From Folioceros fuciformis (lineage: Eukaryota; Anthocerotophyta; Anthocerotopsida; Anthocerotales), in contig JBNGIO010004854.1 in the NCBI GenBank assembly GCA_049999805.1, positions 1 to 43,842 of the forward strand: 43,842 bases of DNA, read 5' to 3'. Below, piece after piece: positions 32,819-43,842 of the stretch. The position numbers were made by a program, and so were the translations under genes. Positions within the stretch are counted from its first letter, which is position 1. Each line of letters begins with the position of its first letter. A model generated the notes under the pieces. The model was not told the DNA's origin. It ran no database searches and was given only the letters and a program-made list of their open reading frames with translations.

Positions 32819-35800
32819 TTACGCACCTGGTGTCCCAGATAGCACACCTGATACTGCAGATCCTCTCTTGGATCGCCCCTGACCAATGGAAAACGGCAAC
32901 TCATGAGAAAATTGCACTCAGGGATACACCAAAGGATAACCAAAAAAAGGGCATCACGAGCAAGGAAAACTATGGACACTATGATTACTACCGACCTTGG
33001 CCTGATCGTCACAATACTTGACTACATCAGCCATACTGCACGGTTGTCCATGAACGAGAGTAAACGCCCACAACAACAGCTTCCTAGGAGCACTCACATC
33101 AACACGTTCACCCGCTTGGGATGCTCTAGCAGCATGTGCATTAGATGGAGGATAACCAAAACCCGATAATAATTCTGGACACCCCTTGATGAACATATTG
33201 ACACCCTCTGGCATGGACTGCAAAGCACTTTCACGGTGAAAGGTATATGCAGACTTGAGAAGGGTTGTTGCCTTGTCCAAGTCTTCAGGAGCAACCTTAG
33301 TGACATGTATATTCCTCATCCATGAGGGAAACGATGAAGCAGCCATGGCAGGCGCACCACGTTCAAGATTAGCATCATCATCTACCACTGCATAGCCATG
33401 ACCTGCCGGTTTCAGATCTACCGCAGCGTCTGGCAACAGATCAACAATCAAACGTGGCTCTGAAAGTTCAGTATGAGGATTTTCTGGGCAAAGTGGGGTC
33501 AAGGCAGACAAGGCTCTGAAAAGGGCTCGACACCAGGAGAGAGCTGCAGTAGTGCAGACATGCACACACAGGGGTCCAACTAACTTAGGACATTTGAACC
33601 TCTTCCTCAGCTTCTCATTCACTGCTTCGAGTCCATCCACATTATTGCTACTTTCCAAGTGAGCGAGATACTCGATTACGTAGCCACTGCAAACATTCAA
33701 AACAGTGCGCGTTAGGAGCCACAACCTGTAAAACTGAGTTCATGTACAATAGCCATCATGACATATCAGCGGAAGCCTGATGGCAATGAGAGTTAGAAAT
33801 CTGAACGTGGGATAGGCAGGAAACCCTTGACCCGAGGGGATATTTTATCAGCAGTCCATTTCTCACAACTTATACTCAACGTTCTCAAATGCTCCAAGGT
33901 GCAACGCAGCATTCCAGTCAGAAAGCGGACAGGATTCAGAAAATATACCAACCTGTAAATTGAACCATCTGAGACTTGCACTCTTGCATCCCCAGTACTC
34001 TTATCCGACCACCATGAGCTCCCATGGTCCAGGCAAACATTGAACATCTTGTCCAACAATGATTGAAAAGCTATTCCACCTGCAGCTTTCGTCCTGCCAA
34101 TGTTAATAGCTGTAGCTAAGGTTCTTATGTAGTGCCCCAACGCCACATAACAGATATCTTCCAAGCAGATAGAAAACTGCCATGAAAGATATGAATCAGA
34201 AACCAACCTGAGGACTCAGAATATGCCACCAACAAGGTTGATTTAAGAAATAAGGGAGAGCTTGAGAATTAATTTCAAGAAAAAGCAGACCTTCTTGTCG
34301 GCTCGAAGAGTAATGTATGCCCGCTCCAGTGTGCTTACATCTCCTGTGCTTTCGCAAAGAGTGAGATAAAACAACAAATACTTCCGCACACAGGTGATGA
34401 ACTTCCGTGAGCTCTCAGCGATGGCAAACTCCAACACAACCTTTCCACCATTGGAAGCAGCACCCTTTCTCCTGCACAAGGACAGGTCGTTAACAGGCTT
34501 CTTCTTCTTCTTGCCACTAGTCAATCTAGAACTTGACTTCTTCCTGCACAAAGATGAGTTCATTAACATTCTTATTTGGGTAAGGAGTTTGTTAAGAGAT
34601 GGCCATTATCACTTCTTCGCAAGTTAATTCTTGAAGGATCAAACAAGCAACAGACGCGCAACAAACGATCTCCACTTCAAGGGCGACCGACCACGAGTGG
34701 CAACACTCCGTGCCCAAATTGAAGGCCCGAAAAGGGATTCCAATCACCTTGCCGAACGGATCACACTTACCCACAGCTCACATCCCATTTCCAACTTCCA
34801 TAGACCTCTAGCTCATAGACCAACACAAAAGCACTACATAACTTCCCCACAATTACAACGGACCTAAAAGCTGCAACTTTCAAGTGCCAGCCACGGTGCA
34901 CAATTGAAGCTTTCCAGGGCCGTGCCGGCCGCACAAGACCCAGTGCTTCAATGACCCGACCCCAACGCCATGCGAAGGTGAATGGGTGGTGACTGTGAGT
35001 ACATGTGATCCCTTAGGCACAGCGATTGAGATCGCTTTTGCTAAACACCGCCCCGATGTCTCCACCTGGATTCAAGGAGCAGGACTGGCGACGCTATTGC
35101 CAGAAGACCTAAACAATGGGCGGTCCCAAAGCGAAAGTATACACACCAGCTTCACCTTCCTAACCACAATCAAAGTCAGTCAGCAAGAAAGATCACACAT
35201 AACTACGACTCTACGTCGGTAAAGCAGAAGCCCTCTGGGCACACAGGAGGCAGTGTGCTTCCGTAGGTCGGTAAGGAGCGTCCTACAACAAGGCATCGCT
35301 CCCGAGAGCCCATGTCCCCCAAGTTCCGCTCCACCCTCACATGCAGGCAAAACACACATACACACATCGGACGTGCCTCGTCACCAGCAGGGACAACCAA
35401 GTACCAGCTCGCGAATTTCGCCGGCCGGGCTTGACGTCCATATTCAAGCCATGGACGACGAACACGTCCCCGAGAGACCGGCGAAAGGGTTCCGCCATCC
35501 TTCTTGGTCACCGATTGCTCGGAACGGGACGAGATAATTGTGCCGAGGAGTAGCCTAGATTAGAGCCGGCCAACTGACCAGACTGGTTACTTAACTGCAG
35601 TCATGGGGTTAACTACTCAGCGTTTAGCTCATCTCATGCCGTCCGGACTCTCGGGACGGGACGCAGCATCTATGTAAGGCTGGTGAGAGCGTGCTGTGTT
35701 GCGGGCTGAGGACGAAAAATGACGATGATTTCAAATCAAGACGTCACCAGAGAGAGGAGGCGGGGGAGTTGTGCTTACTTGTTTTTCCGGGATGAGTCGT

Positions 35801-38800
35801 CAATTTCCCACATATAGATGATGAAGGGTGAACGGTGCGACTTAAAGCAGAAGGAAATCTCCTCTTTGGCTCGCTCGATGTCTTCCTCCCTGCCCAAATG
35901 GTAGAATCCCTTGGCTATCCGGTAACGAGCTTTGTGATAGTGCTTCAGGTCCCCTTCAATGCACATCTGCAGAGCTGCCATGCAGTCATCAAACAGCACC
36001 TTCCAAGCCTTGCCCAGGTTCTCCTCTGACACAGCATTGCTTGAGCCATGGGAACCCAGGTACTTCGCCACCTTCTCTTTTGTGACGGCCAAATATGAGT
36101 ATTGAGCTAAAACCTGTCACACGAGAGGAGCATTAAGGACACGACCAGCAAGAGAGGAGCAGAGAGAAGCATCGCAGAAGCGTACTTTGTGGCACACCTG
36201 AAGGCATCCAATGTCATCGAGCTGTTTTTTGCAAAGGAGTTTGATCCGCGAAGCATGTAACCTGTAAAACGTGTCTACAGCACTGGGATTCATTTTCACC
36301 GCCTTGGCATAGTGGGCAAGCCACTCTGTGTAAGGCCTCCCCATCTTCTCGGCAAGCTTTCCCTGGTAATGCGGATGTGTCCAATCAGGCCTGTGGTAGC
36401 AATCGACAGATGAGTAAAACTGCTGGCACCGTAAGGGTTAAAATCAGGGGACAAACAAATGGAAGTGCAGAGTTAGGGTGTACCAATCAGACCTGGAAGA
36501 CTGTGCCCTCTCGAACTGAATGTATGCCCTTTCGCATGCAGCAAGCCATGATGCATCCCTTGTGGGAACATTCTGCTGTTGATCATACGCCGGAGCGACA
36601 TTCTGGAGATTGTCATAATAAACCAGAGCTAGCAGTCCATGCACTTCACTCTGCCAAGCAACAAACCAAGGCGTTAAGTGGAAGACTGGAACTTCAGTAT
36701 TCTGCTAGACCTGTGAAACTCAATCTTGAAGCAATCCTTTATTGCAGAGAATTACTGGACTACTACTAGAGATTCGAGAACCAACCCGCAATTCTGGCGT
36801 GCTTGCTAGAGCTAGACTGACTAGGAAGCACCTGCGACTTCGTCTACGACTCGCCTCCACACGCCTTGCATAGTTGGGTTTTCGTCGCCACGAACATGCG
36901 TTGATTTTCTTGCTACCGTCATTAAGCACCAAGTCGACGTCCTGCAGTTCGAAATACAACAAACGTGAACTACAGGGTTGTATTGATCGGCATCAACTGC
37001 AGAGGTTGCTGAAAACAGAGAGGTCAGAGATGCTAAAGAGACTGAGAAACAAACCTCATCATATAAATGGGCAAGCCTGTGCCAGCTCTCAAACCGAGCT
37101 GGATTGTACATCAAATCGTACTTCACAAGATTTGCGTTTGAGAAGATGAACTGCTCTCCCTCTGTGGTCAGGATGAATCCAGGATACTTTTCTCCTGCAC
37201 TCATATCCTCAATCTGAGCAAGCAAATAGTATAGATTCTCATAAACCTCCGAATATGGATCAGGAGGTAAAACTGTGTCTTCACGAGATTTGTTGACCAG
37301 AGTTTCACCATTCTTCTCACTGCCGTGTGAAGCTTTTAAGCAAGAGGCTTCAACCTGAGGTATGGATGATGATGACGAGTACAGAGAAATATGCACCTCC
37401 GCTTCCCTTGCCTTGGAACCAACCTCATTTTGACCTAGATTATGGGGTGTGCTGCTAATCACATCCTCCTTCCCCAGCACCAGTTCCAAGATGTCTTCAA
37501 CACTTTCTCCAGACATAATCATTTCATAAAGCTTGCTCTCATCAAATGTTGGATCGTCTAAGAATAGATCAATCGGATTTCTCGACAGCACTTCATATGG
37601 AGGCTGTGGAAATTGTTCCCTAACAGCTCGCAAAACTTTCTTCAGCTTTTGAAGTCGATATCTCTGCAAAATCCAGATACAGTGTTTCAGTCCACCACAG
37701 ACTCACGTCTGTCAATCCTCACAAGCAGCACAAATGCTAAGGTAAGCAACCAATACATGTCGCCCTGTCAAGTCAGAACAGGGTGCACAGGAAACTTACT
37801 GAGCAGGAGTTCACGTAGGGCAAAATGTACTGAAGAACTCCTGCACACTGGTCCTTGGTCTGATAATCTCCTCTATTGGTGTTCTTGTGCTGCGCAATCC
37901 CTTCGGGGCTCGTTATGTCACCACCCCGCAAGTTCAGCCCGTAGAGGCAAAAGAAACTCTGATCAAGGGCACAATCAATGGCTGACTCCAGTCGTCTTTT
38001 TTCAGCCGAATTGAAGCCACTGCCATCAACCACTCTGCTAACTTCCACCGTAGCATGTGCTTTATCAGGCAAACTTGCTACATCGCTTACACCTTCACTG
38101 TCCACAACGAACTGATGCTCAGATGCAGCTGTCTCATCTAATTCATCCCATGTTCCTTTCTGATCCCTAGATCCTGTACTTTGTCCAGGTGTCTGCTTGC
38201 AGCTCATTCCTTTGATTCTCAGATCCAAAGCTCCAAGATGCTTGATAGCCATGTGTAAAAAGGTTCCCTCACCACCTTCACAATCTTCACCCGCACAGCA
38301 GAGCCCATGCTCAGCAAGAACATCATGGACTCTTACAAGCAGTGACACCTGCAGAGTAAACAGATTCCTGTCAAACAAAGACTGTAAGTGCTTCAACCAC
38401 ATTCTTCAGTCATTGAGGCGGTCATTACCTGTTGACTGATTGTGGCCTCAAGATCCAAGTACTTCAGCCTGCAGAACGCAACAGCGGCGTCTACAAGACA
38501 TACACCATAAAAGTGAGCACCAGAGTTTGCGCCTGGCTTCACTTGCCACAGTGAGTCTACACTCTGGCCCATTACTGTCAGAATCAGCAGCTGGAGTCTC
38601 CTGAGGAGAGAAAGTGGTACAGCCCCTTCTTCCTGCAAAGCCAATCAAACATTGAGCACTCCGGGACTAGCGATTCAAAGATTATGGTTCCATAGCAGGT
38701 TGCTTACCAAGTTCCCTGAATCAAATCTCTCCCGTACACGACCAGCACACCGTGATATACATCTTACTTCCTCCGAGATCAGCCTGGCACAGTCCAAATT

Positions 38801-41800
38801 TATTTCTTGGACTACATTCACATCAGAAACAGACATATGACCATGTGTGGGGAGCAAGAAACCTTCCTTCCAGTCCCCATCCCTAGAGTCTACCTCGTGG
38901 CAAAGCATTTCCAACCTTCGTGCATGACACTGCAAACTTAGGATCAAGTGCTCCGGCTTTAGCTTTCTAGAAGCCAATAGTACTAGGCGTAACCCAACAA
39001 GTTCATGAGAGCAATCCATGTCTCGAAGAGTGCACCCACCACCTGGCCTCACTTTCTCCACTGTGTCACCTTTCATTGAAAACAGGACTGGAGAAAGCAT
39101 CTCTATAACTTCCTCAAAACGACCCTGCTCAAATGCCTTCGTGCCGGCATTTCTTATTAAGTCAACAATTTCTAAACCTCCAATTTTTTTCTGTATAGCG
39201 GAAGCGGTAACAAGACAATCTACCTTGCAGTGAGGTAGAGTAACAGCTGCAACTGAGTGGTCCATTTGCTCCTTTGTCTCAAGTAATTCGTGGCATGTCC
39301 TTAGCCGCTTCAAGCCTTGCTCCTGTTGGCCAGAAATAATTTTAATGCGCCCATCCAACCAATGATAACGGACCCAAAAAGGCCATTCCTGTCCTTGGAA
39401 GGAGGACATCGTAAAGGGACTTGATTGCAGACAGAATTTTATGGGACAGAAGCCCGATCCTGCATCCTCAACCATATCACAATGAACATTATCAACACTT
39501 GAATCAGGGGTTCCTTTCTTGAATCCTATGTCTCCTGCATCAGCAACCGGTCCAATCTGAGGACAATGAACGGATCCTAAGCTGAACCCATCCGACAGCT
39601 CCACTTCTGAAGCCACATCCTCCCATACTGTACACTGATGGTATTTGGCGTCTTCCACAAGTCGTTTGGCAATATCTTCACTGATTGCACTTGCTGCTGC
39701 ATCAGCATACAGCTCAGCAAGAAACAGGCTGCACCTGATGGTTCGTTTCCTCTTTGTTGATCGCCTTATCTGCTTCTCTAGCTCTAGAACCGGTGCATAG
39801 TCCGCCACACACTTGCATGTGGCCAGTGTTTCCAGCAACCTCTCGCTCACATCATAAACACCACTGTTTGCAGTCTGATTGCGAAGAAACACCTTAACTG
39901 CTGCTTGCTGCTCATTGGCAGAGAGTGGCTGTACAGGTGAGGACTCAGCAACAAGACTCTCGCTGGCACGTTCTATACAGCTCTCTTCTTCATCCACAGG
40001 GTGAACAACAAAAGGCTCAAGCAACAGCATCAGGTCCTTTGAGTGCTTCCCATTTTCCTCAAGCTCCATACCCTTATCCTGTCCAACAGAGCACCCACTT
40101 CGCAAACGTTCAATTCGGGAACTACGACGCTCATGTAACAGATCCTGGTGACTTTGGACATACCTTCTGCCTGCATTCTTAGAATCTCCTGCCTGCCCAC
40201 CTACCTCAACTCTATCCTCTTGGCTACCGTCCAGCAAGTCAGCCCCAGAACCTTTGTTGATGGCGGCTTCCTCACACCGTGGACTCTCATCCAGAGGTGG
40301 ACATGGATTCAGTTCTGTTATACAGTGGGACACATTATCTTTCACCTGCAACGGTATATCATTTGTCCCTGTCACGTCTTCCATATCAAGCTCAGGGCCG
40401 CTCACAGCAAACTGGAGACGGGCGTTCACAATGGGACACGCATCAGGCTTCTGTAAATCTTGCAACGAGTCCTTTTCACCACCAATCAAACAATATGTTG
40501 ACAGTGAGAGCTTTTCTTGCAACACCCCTAGAAGAGAGCGCGCAAGGGTACCCCAAGACGGATCACTTATCCTCAAATCTATGCAGTGCACTCGCTGCTT
40601 CTTTGAATTGGATTCATCCGTTTCAAGCTCTTCCAACCTCCTTTTCTTCGTGAAAGACAAGCTGTGGTGTGTTGGTTTAAGGAGGTCAATGCCATATGGC
40701 AGGCAACCCGGCAAATTATTGCACAGTTTGTCCTGATTTATACTGTGATAGTTGATGCGCCCTTCCAGAACATCACGGACATACTGTGCCCTTGCATGAC
40801 GAGGTGAAAGATGTAGCAGTTGCTTTGCTACAGAAGCACATGCAAGCTCATCACCAACAGCAATCAGAACTTCCAACAACTTCTCCATACAAAGCCCTGC
40901 ACAGAACGCACACGGTGTAACGAGCCCCAACTACAAACGTCCAGTCAGACTCTCAACTCAAACTTAGTCTGTGAAGCTCAAGCTTACAGTTGCGCGGACT
41001 GCATAGCACACCCTGTTCAAAGGCTCTGCGTGCCATGAACAAACGGCCGAGCGAAACGGCAAGAGTCCCAAGTCTATTCCACATGACAACATCCTTGTCA
41101 TCCATTTCCACGGCCTGGAGATAGCAGTGCAATGCTTCTCCATGATAATCAGACCCCAGCTTGGTCAACGTTTCCGCCAGATTTTTCAAGCTCGAATACC
41201 TGAGGAAAGAAATGGAGGGTCCGTCACACAGCCAGCGACAGACGTCAGTGACTTGGGCCACAATTGATCCAGAAAACCATGGTGCAAGACAGATGCATGT
41301 CCCAAACAATGGTACGGCACGGCCATAGCACATGAAGGTCCACACGCACCTTAAATGAGGCATGAAGTTGGCACTCGATGAGCTATGCACCTGCAGCCAT
41401 TGTATCTCAATCAGAAGCAAAAAAGCAAACAAAAAGGACATCCTTCTCGCATCCCGAGACCCACCTGCCCCTGAAGAAGAGGGTTTTGCAATATCGATTG
41501 AAGCAAGTCCTTAGCCACTTCCAATTGCCCCGCTTGCATTTTGACGAGAGCTTCTTCATACATTTCCGTAAGGTGAAACTCCTGCCACGAATCCAAATCA
41601 GGCCACCCGCACAATCGCCGTCGCTCTTTGTCCACGAAATCCATCCCTGAACCACAAGCATACCTGCGCTTCTTTGGTAGGTACATCCTCGTCGACATCA
41701 GCATCCCCCACCTCCACATCGTTGATTGCCGCGAACGTAAACTGCACATGTGCAAACGCATCAAATGAGCCATGTCGCAACACCCAGATCCTGCTCCAAC

Positions 41801-41839
41801 AGCATATCCAGCCTCTAAAACCCAGTGGGACCTCACCAT
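32819..41839 (-). CDS. CABIN1: CABIN1/HIR3-like subunit of the HIR histone H3.3 chaperone complex
   Basis: Nuclear TPR-rich scaffold partnering HIRA and ubinuclein for replication-independent H3.3 deposition. Coding exons (minus): 41839-41837, 41741-41664, 41581-41465, 41390-41350, 41199-40988, 40896-38708, 38632-38429, 38348-37800, 37663-37055, 36941-36786, 36650-36493, 36390-36198, 36113-35779, 34543-34291, 34176-33953, 33686-32996 and 32878-32819; every phase matches, giving 2023 aa (plant homologues are about 1900). The start is [10 protein letters not shown], the family start, with the ATG alone in its exon. TPR-like text includes [20 protein letters not shown]. Conserved later blocks are [78 protein letters not shown] and [16 protein letters not shown]. 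Basic [13 protein letters not shown] may be a nuclear signal. The last two exon ends are the least certain. Confidence 0.94.
34544..35778 (-). other. Large CABIN1 intron (1235 nt)
   Basis: The longest intron in the gene, between …DDSSRKNK and [10 protein letters not shown]. Donor GTAAGC at 35778 and acceptor GTGCAG at 34544. Phase joins correctly (AA|G). It contains short open frames on both strands, but nothing resembling a gene, RNA or transposon. Confidence 0.75.
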
Positions 41840-42318
41840 GATTCCTCCCGAGCTCTGTCTCACGCTTGCGATTACAGACACAGCTCCAGCACCGTGGAGA
41901 TTGCCACAACCCTAAAGCCCCTCGAGGTCCAAGGCAGGATCCTTCTTGTTGGTCGATCTAGGCAATCCGCACAAAACAGACTCGATGGGTCCATAAGTGG
42001 TCGCCCACCACTACCTACATATATAGACGTCAGAGGCCGACCAATTTCCTGTTTCGGCTATACGGTGGCCAAGATTGGACGCCTGCTCGTTCTATGTATG
42101 TAGCTCTGTTCGGGCTTCCCCTTTCCGTCGTCGTCGTCTCCTTTCCTTCTTGGCAACTCGTCAGAGGGGGAAGTCTACGTTTTAGGTTACAAGGCTCTTC
42201 CATCTCATCCGCCCTGTGGTGGGTTTCAGCTGGGCGGGACATGTAGCAACTGTGGACTGGCAGGCAGGAAGCGAGAGCGCATCTCGAACCAGCGCAGCAG
42301 GCGGATAAGGGTTTGGTA
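41840..42318. promoter_or_regulatory. Candidate shared promoter region, CABIN1 and small mitochondrial-type gene
   Basis: 479 bp separate the CABIN1 start codon (minus, 41839) from the plus-strand ATG at 42319. TATATATAG near 42020 on the minus strand is the only TATA-like sequence and could serve CABIN1. The rest shows no clear motif. Function is inferred from head-to-head layout. Confidence 0.4.
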
Positions 42319-42946
42319 ATGGCTTTAGGGAGCAGGGGAGTGGTGGTGTGTGCTCGCTGGACTGCGGCCACCGCGTTGTTGCGATCTCCGTTGCTGTACC
42401 AGGCATCGCAAATTGTGTGCACGAGACGGTACGCAGCCTGGGAGGAGTCCGTGGAGGTGGACCCAGACGGCAGTGCTAGCAGGAAGCTGACGCAGGCATT
42501 GAAGGAGTTTAGATTGCAAAAGGCTGCTCCGGCCTGGCTGCCGCTCATACCCGGGAGCTCCTACTGGGTGCCGCCAGAGGAGTACGATCAGGTTGAGAGT
42601 AGTGATGACGAAAGGGAGGACGAGGAAGATGCGCATGTCATCGTGTGGCCCGAGACCACGTTCCGGCCGTCCAACCAGGCGGAGTTGTTCTCGTTGATGA
42701 CACCCATGGGCTGGCCTGCAGGAGACCTCATGTCCACCGAAGGTACGAGACTGTGCTTGTAGCCCTAGATGACATCAAGCAGCTGAGTGATACAAAGAAG
42801 TGCGCACCATGGTGCCCATGGAATCCAGCGCAGACTCCTTGACTCTCACTGGTGGTGGATGAAGGCGTGTTGATTGTTTGCAAAATTGTTCGTTCCATTC
42901 CTCTTGTGCAGAGGCGGCAGAGCAAGATACCTCAGATACTACGTGA
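42319..42946 (+). CDS. Small plant-type protein with likely mitochondrial presequence, function unknown
   Basis: Two exons (42319-42742 and 42912-42946, intron 42743-42911, phase G|AG) encode 152 aa ending in TGA. The N-terminus (ALGSRGVVVCARWTAATALL…IVCTRRY, aa 2-38) is rich in Arg, Ala and Ser and lacks acids, as in mitochondrial presequences. The core (LKEFRLQKAAPAWLPLIPGS then SYWVPP) resembles a short conserved motif I associate with uncharacterised plant mitochondrial proteins. An acidic segment SSDDEREDEEDAHV follows. The second exon adds only EEAAEQDTSDTT. If the intron is retained, translation stops after GTRLCL instead. No enzymatic motif is visible. Confidence 0.72.
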
Positions 42947-43600
42947 AGTAACTAGCCATGGTGAGTGAAAGCTTTAAATGCCGGGTGCACGTTCCAGGGC
43001 CTCTTCCTTCAATTTCTATGGTCAGCTGTAGAGCAGGTACATGGATGCAGCATTCAAGACGGAAGGAAGCTGCAGTGCTAGATCTCTACAAGCTGCAGTA
43101 ACTGGAGTCTTCACAAAATCCCAGCATTGGGTCCCCGACTGCCCTAATCCCGTCCGAACAGATGTAGATGGAGGTCATCGTCCCTGCACCCGCAAGCAAG
43201 GTGCTGTAAGATTATCATTTCTGTTGCTGTTTGCCTGTACATCCCAAGAACTACTGTGTTATCTCGCTTTGCAATTATTAGAGTGCTCTCCTCCCTCCAG
43301 GCTTGTGCATCGAATCTGGGGCTGCAAAGTTTTGCAGTTTCTCCGGTTCTTTCTGCCTGACTTGTCTCTGGCATAACCTGCCCAAGTTTGTCACCCGCGG
43401 AAAGATATCATTCGGACCCATTCAAGGACGTGACTAGAAACAGCGTCGATTAATCATTTTTACACAATTTGCAGTTTCCCATCTTGGTTTTTTTTGTATA
43501 TTTTCATTAAGTTGATATGTATCATATGTATGAAGCAGAACTACAACGCTCGGTCATCCGCGGTTCTGGACCCTTCCTTTTCTTTTTGTCTTTTTATTTT
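42947..43600. other. Downstream non-coding region
   Basis: Follows the small mitochondrial-type gene and probably includes its 3' UTR. No supported coding region, RNA or transposon was seen. A T-rich stretch lies at about 43480-43600. Confidence 0.5.
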
Positions 43601-43723
43601 GGTGGAAATACTGATTAAAACAGCCGAAGGCTGGAAAAGAGGGTGGAAATACCCATTAAATCAGCTGAAGGCTGGGAAAGAGGGTGGAAATACTGATTAA
43701 AATAGTCGAAGGCTGGAAAAGAG
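43601..43723 (+). repeat. 41-bp tandem repeat, three copies
   Basis: Copies start at 43601, 43642 and 43683, each opening GGTGGAAATAC and containing CGAAGGCTGG or TGAAGGCTGG. They differ at several sites, so the array is old. It continues as decaying fragments to about 43740. Confidence 0.92.
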
Positions 43724-43806
43724 ATTACAAAGGGTGGAGAGATCCACGCAGGGACATCGGGCCGCTCATGGCACCCCAATTGTAGGGAACTAGCTAGCTG
43801 TGGGTG

Positions 43807-43842
43807 TACAGCCGCTAGCAGTAACGAGAGTACAGCCGCTAG
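43807..43842 (+). repeat. 12-bp direct repeat at the window end
   Basis: TACAGCCGCTAG occurs at 43807-43818 and 43831-43842, separated by 12 bp. It may be the start of a longer array beyond the window. Confidence 0.7.

Noticed and set aside
34631-35553. Open frames on both strands within the large CABIN1 intron
   Set aside because: Short, motif-free, and the flanking exons join in phase across the region.

Overview
The window is nuclear DNA of a green-lineage eukaryote, most likely a streptophyte (seedless land plant or streptophyte alga). The genes are split by mostly 75-150 nt GT-AG introns and match plant-type families: a DUR3 urea transporter, a peptidyl-serine alpha-galactosyltransferase and a plant-type CABIN1/HIR3 histone-chaperone subunit. 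Decayed LINE and Ty1/copia elements accompany them. I cannot name the species. Two exact 100-N runs (686-785, 11973-12072) are scaffold gaps.

Region 1 (1-17736) is a transposon graveyard. From the left: a minus-strand L1-type LINE (RT and C-terminal parts); a GC-rich block holding a plus-strand LINE endonuclease; a possible Ty3/gypsy scrap; then fragments of at least five Ty1/copia elements. Copia A is plus (zinc knuckle, protease, pre-integrase). Copia B is minus (RT and RNase H). Copia C is plus (RNase H scrap, putative LTR, extra ORF, gag, protease, integrase). Copia D is minus (gag, extra ORF, PBS, LTR). Copia F is plus (RNase H and a clear LTR). A palindrome-rich insertion interrupts copia C. 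Many breaks in these reading frames are TAG where glutamine (CAG) is expected.

Region 2 (about 18330-43842) is gene-dense and free of recognisable transposons. Order: DUR3 (minus, 7 coding exons, 709 aa); an unrecognised six-exon coiled-coil gene (minus, 373 aa), head-to-head with a ThrE/Prm10-like membrane transporter gene (plus, 7 exons, about 497 aa); a two-repeat SERGT-type glycosyltransferase (minus, 8 exons, 926 aa), tail-to-tail with the transporter; CABIN1 (minus, 17 coding exons, 2023 aa, start codon alone in its first coding exon), head-to-head with a small, probably mitochondrial protein gene (plus, 2 exons, 152 aa). Exon joins were read by eye. Phases agree at every junction except one spot in the ThrE-like gene.

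The genes do not form a pathway. They serve urea uptake, amino-acid or organic-acid export, cell-wall glycoprotein modification and H3.3 deposition. The least explained items are the palindromic 23-bp array at 14764-14832, the extra coiled-coil-like ORF ahead of gag in two copia elements, the orphan coiled-coil gene, and the TAG-for-glutamine decay pattern.
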